A DNA stretch of 18,217 nucleotides, from NCBI GenBank assembly GCA_034211115.1, contig JAXHTH010000135.1, positions 1 through 18,217 of the forward strand. The letters run 5' to 3'. Both the position numbers and the translations under genes were made by a program. Below, piece by piece: positions 1-7,055 of the stretch. The notes under the pieces were generated by a model. The model searched no databases. It was not told where the DNA came from and was given only the letters and a program-made list of their open reading frames with translations. Position 1 is the stretch's first letter, and each line of letters starts with the position of its first letter. Origin of the DNA: JAXHTH01 sp034211115. GTDB taxonomy: Bacteria > Planctomycetota > Phycisphaerae > Phycisphaerales > SM1A02.

Positions 1-985
1 CGTCCTCGTGGTTCGTGTACAGGCCGCGCACCTCGAACTGCAGCAGCTTCCCATCGGCGTACTCGAGTGTCGCGGTCTGCGTGTTGGGCGTCTGCTGATC
101 CGAATCCCACTTGAAGTATCCGCCGGAAGAGGTGATGCGGCGGGGATGCTCATGTTCGCCAAGCCCCCAGCGCGCGATATCGAACTGGTGAGGGCCCTGG
201 TTGCCAATGTCGCCGGCGCCGTAGGTCCAGTTCCAGTGCCATTCGTAGTGGAAGTGATTGCGATTGAACGGGCGCCGGGGGGCGGGACCGAGCCAGAGGT
301 CGTAGTGAACGCCGTCGGGCACCGGTTCGTTGACACGGCGGCCGATCGAGTCGCGCGGCTTGAAGCAGAGGCCGCGGGCCATGTAGACCTCGCCGAGCCC
401 GCCTTCGTGAAGGAACTTCATGGCGGCGCGCACGGCGTCGATCGACCGGTTCTGGAAGCCGACGGCGACGAGACAGCCGTAGCGCCGGGCCGCCTCGACC
501 ATCTTTCGACCTTCCCAGAGATTATGGCAGCACGGCTTCTCGACGTAGACGTGCTTGCCGGCCTGGCAGGCCCAGATGGTGGCCAGCGCGTGCCAGTGAT
601 CGGGGGTGGCAATCGCGACGGCGTCGATGGCGGGGTCGTCGAGGACGCGCCGAAGATCCCATTCGGTTCCGGGCGCAACGCCCTGCACCCGTTCCATGTC
701 GCGCACCCGGTCGGCGAAGAGGTTCTCATCGACGTCGACGAGCGTCCTGACACGGACGTTGGGAATCTTCGCGAACCCCTTGGCAAGCTGCATGCCACGG
801 CTCCGAATGCCGAGCACGGCGAGATTGATCCGATCGTTGGCGCCGATGACGCGCCCCCGCGCGACGGAGACCGCGCGCGGTGCGGCGCACGATGCGAGCG
901 CGCTGCCGGCGGCGAGACCGGAGGCGAGCTGCGCGCTGTGAATGAGAAACGCACGACGCGACGGCGGGGGATGTTCGGTGGACAT
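1..985 (-). CDS. Gfo/Idh/MocA family oxidoreductase, Tat-exported lipoprotein (partial, C-terminus cut by the window edge)
   Basis: The first 328 codons of a predicted NAD(P)-dependent sugar dehydrogenase read from the ATG at 985; the gene continues beyond base 1. The N-terminus has a twin-arginine motif (SRRAFL, residues 9-14), a hydrophobic stretch and a lipobox-like LASC (residues 30-33), so it is probably a Tat-exported lipoprotein. A Rossmann segment (residues 53-135) leads to the family signature EKP at 149-151. The stretches YDLWLGPAP (228-236) and GDIGNQGPHQFDIARW (258-273) are typical of the planctomycete/verrucomicrobial subgroup. AAGGAG lies 7 nt before the start, which supports it. 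It follows the DUF1080 gene with a 94-bp gap and is the last visible gene of the exported sugar cluster. The family call is firm. The substrate is unknown; C3 oxidation of a glycoside is inferred from the DUF1080 neighbour. Confidence 0.93.
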   Translation of the reverse strand, partial: MSTEHPPPSRRAFLIHSAQLASGLAAGSALASCAAPRAVSVARGRVIGANDRINLAVLGIRSRGMQLAKGFAKIPNVRVRTLVDVDENLFADRVRDMERVQGVAPGTEWDLRRVLDDPAIDAVAIATPDHWHALATIWACQAGKHVYVEKPCCHNLWEGRKMVEAARRYGCLVAVGFQNRSIDAVRAAMKFLHEGGLGEVYMARGLCFKPRDSIGRRVNEPVPDGVHYDLWLGPAPRRPFNRNHFHYEWHWNWTYGAGDIGNQGPHQFDIARWGLGEHEHPRRITSSGGYFKWDSDQQTPNTQTATLEYADGKLLQFEVRGLYTNHED

Positions 986-1079
986 GCGACTGCTCCTTCG
1001 GCGTGATCGGATGTATTGTGAGGGGTTCTCGTGATGAAGTCGGTGGTTGAGACGTTGCGGCGGCGCCGCGGGGCGCGCA

Positions 1080-1823
1080 TCAACGTGGCGCGGATCGGTT
1101 CTGCGGGACGAGCCAGATGTTCCGGAAACGGACAGGGTGGCCGTGATCCTGCAGGAGAATGGGACCGGGCTCGGGGCCTTCAGGCCGGCCGGCGCCGGTC
1201 TTATTCGGGAGCTCGACATCGTCGTGAATGGGGACGCCGTTATGAAGGACGGTGATGCGGGCGTTTTCGACCTTGCGGGCGGTTGCCCCCTCGCCTTCCC
1301 AGCGCGGGCTTCGAAACGTAATGTCATAGCTCTGCCATTCGCCGGGCGGCCGGCAGGCGTTCTGATCGGGCGCCTTGAATCCATAGAGCGCGCCGCCGTC
1401 CCGCCGGCCGGCTTCGATGCCGAACGAATCGAGGATCTGAACTTCATAACAGCGCTGAATGTAGACGCCGCTGTTGCTGCGCGCCTGTCCGCGGGCCTCC
1501 GCAGGCGGCTGGGGGAGATTGAATTCGACGTGCAACAGGAAGTCTCGGAAAGGCGTGCGCGTGACGAGGCTGCCCGTGCCGGGGACGATTTCCATCGTGT
1601 CGCGAACGATCTTCCAGCGGACGGGTGTGCCGTCGGCCCCGATCCAGTGGGAGAAATCCCGGCCGTCGAAGAGAACGATGGTGCCATCGGGCGGCGGAAT
1701 GGAGTCAATTTGCGCGCCGGACGGCGACGGCTGACTTTGCGACGATTGGCCGGCGCATCCAGTCAATGCGAGAAGGGCGATGAGCGGAATGAGCCGCGAC
1801 GAGGTGAGGTGTCGAAGATGCAT
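1080..1823 (-). CDS. DUF1080 / 3-keto-disaccharide hydrolase-like lipoprotein
   Basis: The product is 247 residues with a lipoprotein signal: a short hydrophobic helix ending in LTGC, lipid Cys at 23. A single DUF1080 (PF06439) concanavalin-like domain fills residues 47-241. It opens with IVLFDGRDFSHW (49-60) and carries the usual SNSGVYIQRCYEVQILDS (116-133), PPGEWQSYDITF (159-170) and LLQDHGHPVRFRNIW (223-237). Characterised family members hydrolyse 3-keto-glycosides made by Gfo/Idh/MocA dehydrogenases, which fits the flanking oxidoreductases. I chose the ATG at 1823 because the signal peptide starts there; the open frame continues to 1940 but that part overlaps the upstream gene and has no signal character. 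The start is preceded by a weak GGGAG about 10 nt upstream. It lies 38 bp after the TIM-barrel gene. The natural glycoside is not known. Confidence 0.9.
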   Translation of the reverse strand: MHLRHLTSSRLIPLIALLALTGCAGQSSQSQPSPSGAQIDSIPPPDGTIVLFDGRDFSHWIGADGTPVRWKIVRDTMEIVPGTGSLVTRTPFRDFLLHVEFNLPQPPAEARGQARSNSGVYIQRCYEVQILDSFGIEAGRRDGGALYGFKAPDQNACRPPGEWQSYDITFRSPRWEGEGATARKVENARITVLHNGVPIHDDVELPNKTGAGRPEGPEPGPILLQDHGHPVRFRNIWLVPQNRSAPR

Positions 1824-1861
1824 CGGGTGATGATCTCCCGAGGAGGCGAGATAAGAACGTA

Positions 1862-2770
1862 TCAGGCGACGCGGGCCATCTGGTCGCGCATGGTCGTCAT
1901 CGCGCGGGGAAGCTGGGCCGCGAGATCGCGCCAGCGGCACTCGATCGAGATTGGCCCGTCGAAGCCGATATCGCCGAGGGCCTGGAAGTAAGGTGTGAAG
2001 TCCTCTCCGTGCACGCCCGGCGCGGTTCGGCCTTCCTGTTCGGCGATATGAACGTGATGGATGAACGCGCGGGCCGCGCGGATGTGGGCCGGCGGTTCGT
2101 CCTCGCGGAGCATGTGATAGATGTCGGCGACGAGCATGATGTTCGGATGCTGGACGGCTTCGACGAGGCGGGCTCCTTCCTCGACGGTGTTGATGAAGTT
2201 CGTCTCGTCGCGGTTGAGTGGTTCGACGGCGACGGTGACGTTATATCGCCGGGCGAGGATGGACATCTTGCCGAGGAGGGCGACGAACTGCAGTTCCGCC
2301 CGCCGGCGATCGAAGCCGTCGGGAATGGACCGCGCGCCGCTGGAGCCGAAGACGATCACCTCGATGCCGACGCGGGCGGCTCTCCGGAACGCGGTTTCGG
2401 CGAAGGCGAGCACGCGCTCGTGACTGGCCTGCGGACCGACACACTTCAGCGAGCCGGGGAGGAACCCGTTGGCGGCGCGGACGGGCAGGCCGCACGCCTG
2501 AGCGCTGTCCAACTGCCGGGCGAAGGCCGCGTCCGGCTTGTCCGGGATGAGGAGCCGACGCACGCTGTCTTCGACGTACGCCGCGCCGGATCGGCGGAGG
2601 ACGTCGGCGTTGCCGATCGAGGTGCACACGCCGATGTCGGGCGCGAAGGGGGCGGCAAGCCGAAGCAGCGTCCGGCCCAGAGCGACGTGCGGGGCGGCCG
2701 CAAGCGCCGCGGCGACGTTGGCGCCGAGCGTGCAGAAGGAGCGCCGCGTGTGTGTTGCTGGCTCGTTCAT
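1862..2770 (-). CDS. Sugar phosphate isomerase/epimerase-like TIM-barrel protein with Tat signal
   Basis: The product is 302 residues in the xylose-isomerase-like TIM-barrel superfamily (AP_endonuc_2, PF01261). Residues 9-40 form a twin-arginine signal (TRRSFCTLG followed by an alanine-rich hydrophobic stretch), so it probably acts outside the cytoplasm. Candidate metal ligands at the usual strand ends are E183 (AVEPLN), D216 (VADIYHM), H239/H241 (HHVHIAE) and E277 (ISIECRW). These match the hydroxypyruvate isomerase / ketose 3-epimerase layout. The ATG at 2770 has AGGAGGA 6-7 nt upstream, the best ribosome-binding site in this cluster. The gene sits between two exported Gfo/Idh-type oxidoreductases and a DUF1080 protein, suggesting it isomerises or epimerises a keto-sugar intermediate. 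The exact reaction cannot be read from sequence. The superfamily also contains endonuclease IV, which the context makes unlikely. Confidence 0.9.
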   Translation of the reverse strand: MNEPATHTRRSFCTLGANVAAALAAAPHVALGRTLLRLAAPFAPDIGVCTSIGNADVLRRSGAAYVEDSVRRLLIPDKPDAAFARQLDSAQACGLPVRAANGFLPGSLKCVGPQASHERVLAFAETAFRRAARVGIEVIVFGSSGARSIPDGFDRRRAELQFVALLGKMSILARRYNVTVAVEPLNRDETNFINTVEEGARLVEAVQHPNIMLVADIYHMLREDEPPAHIRAARAFIHHVHIAEQEGRTAPGVHGEDFTPYFQALGDIGFDGPISIECRWRDLAAQLPRAMTTMRDQMARVA

Positions 2771-2825
2771 CGTGCTTCCTCCTCGGATGCGCGTGGTTCG
2801 ACCATCGACCCGCCGGGGCGGGGAG

Positions 2826-2834
2826 AGTATATCA
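2826..2834 (-). promoter_or_regulatory. Candidate extended -10 promoter element for the TIM-barrel gene
   Basis: On the minus strand the 75-bp gap between the upstream oxidoreductase gene and the TIM-barrel gene contains TGATATACT. This is a TG-n extended -10 with TATACT (one mismatch to TATAAT), 55 nt before the ATG at 2770. No good -35 hexamer lies 16-18 nt upstream, which an extended -10 can tolerate. It would allow the three downstream genes to be transcribed apart from the first. A chance match is possible. Confidence 0.3.
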
Positions 2835-2844
2835 GGCGGCGCGA

Positions 2845-4239
2845 TCACCGGCGGGCGAGCTCGAGCGCGGCCGTGGTGATGCGGTACTTCGTCTTCATGT
2901 TCGGCACTTCCCAGGCCGGCAGGCCGCCCTCGACGAGAGAGCGCAGGTACCGCTCCATGACCTGGTGGAAGTGTGCTTCGTGTCCCACGCGAAGCTCGTC
3001 GGGGATGATCACGTGCCAGCCGGCCTCGGTGCGTTGCAGGTCGATCCCGGGATAGCGGCTGCGCAGTCCGGCGATGGCGGCTTCCAGGGCCGGACCCAAC
3101 ACATCGGTTCCGGTATTGCCGGCAGGCTCGACGTAGAGCTCGGGTCGATACCCCTGCGCCGCGCTTTGGCGGATGATGACGTCGGCGCGCGTGCCCCTGA
3201 TGACGGAGAAGTGCGTGTCGCCGGCGCCCTCCGGCGCCTGGAACTCCCAGCCGACGGAGACGCGGGCATGGATGCCGTTGACGGTGAAGTTCATCTCGCC
3301 GTTGGCGTAACACGGCAGGACGCCGTCGTCGTCGAGCTCATCCTGAAGATACTGCGGGAAATCGGGCAGGCGCGTGACCTTCTCGTACTGGCGGCGGGTG
3401 ATCATGGTCGGCCACCGCCGGGCGCGTTTCATTTCGACATCGCGCTCGAAATCGATGATCCGTCCCGGAAAGCACTCCCACATCACGAGATCGACGAGAT
3501 GGGTCGTCACGTCGACGATCCCCTCGCCCTGCCGGGTGGTGTCGAAGTACCAGGGCGGGCGCTTGATCGGGCTGCCCGCGACGTACTTGAAGAAGTGATG
3601 CACGCTCTCTTTGACAACGGCGGGCTCGTCGACGGAGCCGGTGATGAGCGTGCCAAACACCGTCGGATCGTTGATGAGCTCCTTCTGGAGGATCGTGGTG
3701 ATCTCGGAACGCTCCGTCATGATGTCGTAGAGGAGCACGCCGTTGCGTTGAGCCGTGTCGAAGGACTGGTCAATGAGGCGGCATCCCGGCCCGTCGATGC
3801 ACATCGGCTTGTCGGCGAGCACGTTGAGGCCGGCGCGAACGCATGCGTTGATGTAACGCGCCTTGTGGCGGTTTTCGCCGGAGATGACGACGACATTCCC
3901 GGGCCTTTCCCGCAGCATTCGGTGGAGGAAGTCGTGGCCGACGTACGTGTGTTCGACCCAGCGCGTCGGGTCCTCGTCGCGGCGGTTGAAGCGCTCGATG
4001 CGTGCGAGATGATCCTCGACATCCGGTCCGGGCGGCGCATACACCGAGACAACGGGCGACACCTGCGCGTACATCGTCTTCTGCACGAGCGCGGCGTGGA
4101 AGTGCCCCGGATCGAGGGTGATGAGTCTGACCTCACCCGCCGCGCCGGTAAAACGGGTCCTGGTCGGTTCAGTGGATGCGCATGACGACAGGAGGAGCGA
4201 AGAGACGCTCAGCCCGATCAGGATCGCCTTCTTAAGCAT
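2845..4239 (-). CDS. Lipoprotein Gfo/Idh-type oxidoreductase with Oxidoreduct_C-like C-terminal domain
   Basis: The product is 464 residues and begins with a lipoprotein signal ending LSSC (lipid Cys at 20), so it is membrane-anchored outside the cytoplasm. The N-terminal half resembles a Gfo/Idh/MocA Rossmann domain. However, the dinucleotide-binding loop is replaced by DPGHFHAAL (43-51), and the EKP signature reads DKP (143-145, in LADKPMCID). The C-terminal half matches the 'putative oxidoreductase C-terminal domain' group (PF16490), with conserved-looking stretches such as PPWYFDTTRQGEGIVDVTTH. The ATG at 4239 has AAAGGAA about 8 nt upstream. It is the first gene of the exported sugar cluster, 74 bp before the TIM-barrel gene. 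The family is clear. Whether it binds NAD(P) in the normal way is uncertain, because the glycine-rich loop is not recognisable. Confidence 0.87.
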   Translation of the reverse strand: MLKKAILIGLSVSSLLLSSCASTEPTRTRFTGAAGEVRLITLDPGHFHAALVQKTMYAQVSPVVSVYAPPGPDVEDHLARIERFNRRDEDPTRWVEHTYVGHDFLHRMLRERPGNVVVISGENRHKARYINACVRAGLNVLADKPMCIDGPGCRLIDQSFDTAQRNGVLLYDIMTERSEITTILQKELINDPTVFGTLITGSVDEPAVVKESVHHFFKYVAGSPIKRPPWYFDTTRQGEGIVDVTTHLVDLVMWECFPGRIIDFERDVEMKRARRWPTMITRRQYEKVTRLPDFPQYLQDELDDDGVLPCYANGEMNFTVNGIHARVSVGWEFQAPEGAGDTHFSVIRGTRADVIIRQSAAQGYRPELYVEPAGNTGTDVLGPALEAAIAGLRSRYPGIDLQRTEAGWHVIIPDELRVGHEAHFHQVMERYLRSLVEGGLPAWEVPNMKTKYRITTAALELARR

Positions 4240-4351
4240 GCCTGTTCCTTTCCGCCTCGGAGGATAGACGCCGGGTCTCGCCTTGCGGATTGATCGTCCG
4301 TCACGGAATGCCGGCGCTGACGCGCACGGCGGATCTGTCCGCGGAGGCGCG

Positions 4352-4357
4352 ATTATA
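4352..4357 (-). promoter_or_regulatory. Candidate -10 box (TATAAT) for the exported sugar cluster
   Basis: A perfect TATAAT reads on the minus strand inside very GC-rich DNA, pointing at the oxidoreductase gene that starts at 4239. Transcription from it would leave a leader of roughly 105 nt. No convincing -35 hexamer is visible 16-18 nt upstream, so activation by a regulator would be needed if it is real. It is the only TATAAT I noticed in this intergenic region. Confidence 0.35.
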
Positions 4358-4453
4358 CAGAAGCGGCGGGGGTCTTCGCGCGTGCAGGGAGCGCCTGCGG
4401 CCGATCTGGCCGGATGGTGCGGCCCGCCCGGTGAGGACAGTCGCGCGGCGGGA

Positions 4454-4522
4454 CGCGGGAGAACAGGCGCCGGCCACCGCGTCTCGTAGTGGAAGGCGGA
4501 TCAGCTTCCACAGTCTCCCGCG
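4454..4522. repeat. Nested inverted repeat upstream of the potassium-channel gene
   Basis: A perfect 9-bp outer stem (CGCGGGAGA at 4454-4462 with TCTCCCGCG at 4514-4522) encloses a perfect 7-bp inner stem (GTGGAAG at 4489-4495 with CTTCCAC at 4505-4511, 9-nt loop). The inner stem ends two bases before the outer 3' arm, while 26 GC-rich bases (4463-4488, containing GGCGCC) lie on the 5' side. It is about 145 bp before the channel ATG. It could be a structured leader, a small RNA or a protein-binding site; nothing in the sequence decides between these. Confidence 0.4.
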
Positions 4523-4665
4523 AAGAGCACCTCCGCACGTTTGCGTGAGCGGGACAAGGCCGGCCGAGTGCGGCTGCGCGAATCCCCAACACACGGGCCG
4601 GTCACAGTGCGTTGAGAAGAGAACGCCCGTCACGCCCGGAAGCGGCCTCAAGCTCCTCCCCGCCA

Positions 4666-5718
4666 ATGCCGATAACTCGATCCGTGGAGATTCGACGCTC
4701 GAGATTCCTGCCCGCACCCCGCGAAACGCCCCGGCTCAGGCTCGTCCGGGCCGGCGCCCTGCTCGCGGTCGTGGTGATCACGGGCACGGCCGGGATCATG
4801 CTCGTGGAAGGCTGGGACCCCGTCCAGTCGCTGTTCTTCACCCTCATCACGCTGACCACGGTCGGGTATGGCGACTACGGCCTCTCCGAGGCGGGGAAGC
4901 TTTTCGCCGTCGGCCTGATGGTCGTCGGCCTGGGTGTGGTCACCTACTCGGCGGGACAGCTTCTCCCTTCGCTCTTCAACCGCCAACTCGTGTGGGAGCG
5001 GACGATGAACAACCGGATCCTGAAGCTGAAAGGCCATTTCATCGTGTGCGGTCTCGGGCGCATCGGGCGCTCGGTTTGCCAGCATCTGGCCCGCGACGGC
5101 GTCCCGTTCATCGGCATCGATCCCGATCCCGATTCCGTGGCGATCCTCGTCGACGCGGGACATCTTGCGCTCGTCGGCGACGCCACCGACGACGACGTGC
5201 TCGCGGAGGCGGGCATCGAACGGGCGAAGGCCATCGCCTGCGTGACCGGTTCCGACAGCGAGAACATCGTGATCACCCTCAGCGCCCGCGAGCGGAACCG
5301 CGACCTGCTCATCGTCAGCCGCGCCGAGCAGGAAGACACGATCCGCAAGATGCAGCGCGCGGGGGCGACGCGCGTCATCTCCCCCGTGCGATCGGGCGGC
5401 GTGAGCATCGTCAACGCGATCCTCAAGCCCAACCTCGCCGATTTCCTCGATCGCACGCACGATCGCGGCGAGGACTTCGAGCTGGCGGAAATCACCATCG
5501 AGGAGGGATCGACGCTCGACGGGTTGACGATCCGCGACAAGGGAACGGCGCACGAGAAGGTCCTGGTCATCGGCCTGAAGCGGGCGGAGGGGCCGACGCG
5601 GCTGCGCCCGAGCCTCGATGAACGTCTCCGCGGCGGCGATGTGCTGATCATCGCCGGTGACGTGATGTCGATCAACGCGGTGCAGCGGGAGGCCGCCGCG
5701 GGACCGCTGGCGGCCTGA
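4666..5718 (+). CDS. Two-TM potassium channel with RCK/TrkA domain
   Basis: The product is 350 residues and resembles MthK/Kch-type channels. A basic N-terminus leads to TM1 (about 27-47), then a pore helix and the selectivity filter TVGYGD (65-70), then TM2 (about 78-99). A cytoplasmic RCK_N (TrkA-N) Rossmann domain follows with the nucleotide-binding loop GLGRIG (129-134), then a TrkA-C/RCK_C domain from about 265 to the end. It probably forms a tetramer with a ligand-gated RCK ring for K+ flux. I chose the ATG at 4666. In-frame alternatives are TTG 4612 and GTG 4684; none has a convincing Shine-Dalgarno sequence. It is the only plus-strand gene and ends 4 bp from the convergent gabT stop. 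The gating ligand cannot be predicted. Confidence 0.92.
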   Translation: MPITRSVEIRRSRFLPAPRETPRLRLVRAGALLAVVVITGTAGIMLVEGWDPVQSLFFTLITLTTVGYGDYGLSEAGKLFAVGLMVVGLGVVTYSAGQLLPSLFNRQLVWERTMNNRILKLKGHFIVCGLGRIGRSVCQHLARDGVPFIGIDPDPDSVAILVDAGHLALVGDATDDDVLAEAGIERAKAIACVTGSDSENIVITLSARERNRDLLIVSRAEQEDTIRKMQRAGATRVISPVRSGGVSIVNAILKPNLADFLDRTHDRGEDFELAEITIEEGSTLDGLTIRDKGTAHEKVLVIGLKRAEGPTRLRPSLDERLRGGDVLIIAGDVMSINAVQREAAAGPLAA

Positions 5719-5722
5719 GGCT

Positions 5723-7033
5723 CTACGTCGTCGACAGCTCGTCGGCGACCGAGTCCGCCAGGATCGTCAGCGCCTCATCCAGTTGCTCCATCGTGATGAT
5801 GAGCGGCATGAGCAGGCGGATCACGTTGCCGCTGGCCGACATGAGCAGCAGGCCGCGCTCGCGCGCGCGCCTGATGATGCCATTGGTCGCGGCGGTGTTC
5901 GGCGCGCCGGTGACCGGATCCGTCAGCTCGAAGGCGCACATCGCGCCGAGGCCTCGGACGCTGCTGATGTGCGGGTATTGATCGGCGAGGCGCTTCAGGG
6001 CGGGCATGACCCGGTCGCCGATGGCCTGTGCGTGCTCGAAGAAGCCGTCGCCTTGCAGCACATCGAGGACGGCGTGGGCGGCGGCGCAGGCGACGGGATT
6101 GCCGCCGAACGTCCCGCCGATGCCGCCCACGTGCGGGGCGTCCATGATCTCCGCCCGGCCGGTGACGGCGCTGAGCGGCATGCCCCCCGCGAGCGATTTC
6201 GCCATCGTGATGAGATCGGGCTCGACACCGTAGCGCTCGCAGGCGAACATCGCGCCGCATCGGCCGAGGCCGCTCTGCACCTCGTCGGCGATGAAGACGA
6301 TGCCGTGCTCGTTGCAGATCTCGCGCAGCGTCCGGACCGCTGCGGGATGGGCGGGGAAGAACCCGCCCTCGCCGAGCACGGGCTCCATCGTGATGCACGC
6401 GACCGAGTCTGCGTCGATCTGGTACTTGAACAGGTCGGCGACGGTGCGCGTGCAGTCGGCGGCGACCTGCTCGTCCGTCCGATCCCCGGGCTGATCGAAG
6501 AACGGCCGATAGGGCAGGCGATAGACCTCCGGCGCGAAGGGGCCGAAGCCGGCCGAGTACGGCGCCACCTTTCCGGTCATCGACATCCCGAGCAGCGTGC
6601 GGCCGTGGAAGGCGCGCTCGAAGGCGACGACGGCCGGCCGTCCGGTGAAGAGGCGGGCGATCTTCACCGCGTTCTCCACCGCCTCGGCCCCGGAATTGAA
6701 CAGCGCCGTCTTGCACGGCTCTTCAATGGGGACGAGGTCGTTCAGCCGCTCGGCGAGGTGCACGTACGGTTCGTACATCGCCACGTGCCAGCAGGCGTGG
6801 ATGAGCCGGTCGGCCTGGGCCTTCACCGCTTCGACGATGCGCGGATGATTGTGACCGACATTGAGGGTGCTGATCCCGCTGCAGAAGTCGAGGTACCGGT
6901 TGCCATCGATGTCCCAGACGTAAGCGCCCTCGGCGTGATCGACGAAGATCGGGGCGACATTGAACGGGCCTTTCGGGATCGCGGCTGCCCGGCGATCGAG
7001 CAGTTCCTGTGTGGTCGAGACGGGAGTGCGCAT
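5723..7033 (-). CDS. gabT: 4-aminobutyrate aminotransferase (GABA transaminase)
   Basis: A class III PLP-dependent aminotransferase of 436 residues, close to the usual length of about 426 for GabT. It is predicted to convert 4-aminobutyrate plus 2-oxoglutarate to succinate semialdehyde plus glutamate in the cytosol. Visible landmarks are NSGAEAVENAVK (113-124), HGRT (143-146), E217 in MEPVLGEGG, D250 in IADEVQSG (contacts the PLP ring nitrogen) and the Schiff-base lysine K279 in TMAKSLAGGMP. It is the last gene of the operon, 22 bp after the thiolase stop, with no strong ribosome-binding site visible. In the proposed beta-lysine route it takes the GABA released by the M20 deacylase. A different omega-amino acid substrate such as 5-aminovalerate is the main alternative. 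No succinate semialdehyde dehydrogenase gene is in the window. Confidence 0.9.
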   Translation of the reverse strand: MRTPVSTTQELLDRRAAAIPKGPFNVAPIFVDHAEGAYVWDIDGNRYLDFCSGISTLNVGHNHPRIVEAVKAQADRLIHACWHVAMYEPYVHLAERLNDLVPIEEPCKTALFNSGAEAVENAVKIARLFTGRPAVVAFERAFHGRTLLGMSMTGKVAPYSAGFGPFAPEVYRLPYRPFFDQPGDRTDEQVAADCTRTVADLFKYQIDADSVACITMEPVLGEGGFFPAHPAAVRTLREICNEHGIVFIADEVQSGLGRCGAMFACERYGVEPDLITMAKSLAGGMPLSAVTGRAEIMDAPHVGGIGGTFGGNPVACAAAHAVLDVLQGDGFFEHAQAIGDRVMPALKRLADQYPHISSVRGLGAMCAFELTDPVTGAPNTAATNGIIRRARERGLLLMSASGNVIRLLMPLIITMEQLDEALTILADSVADELSTT

Positions 7034-7055
7034 GACGGGTCGTTCCGTGTTTGTG

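Larger units (their letters stand above)
4240..4665. other. Gene-free divergent intergenic region
   Basis: About 425 bp separate the divergent oxidoreductase (minus) and potassium-channel (plus) genes. Open frames crossing it (for example minus 4717-4301) give arginine/proline-rich translations with no family resemblance, so I read it as non-coding. It contains a TATAAT on the minus strand (4357-4352), a small hairpin GCAGG/CCTGC (4384-4388 with 4394-4398), and a nested inverted repeat at 4454-4522, listed separately. No tRNA or known riboswitch motif was recognised. Confidence 0.6.

Noticed and set aside
4301..4717. Minus-strand 138-codon frame in the divergent intergenic region
   Set aside because: It overlaps the start of the channel gene, lacks a ribosome-binding site, and shows no protein-like pattern; a TATAAT and an inverted repeat lie inside it.
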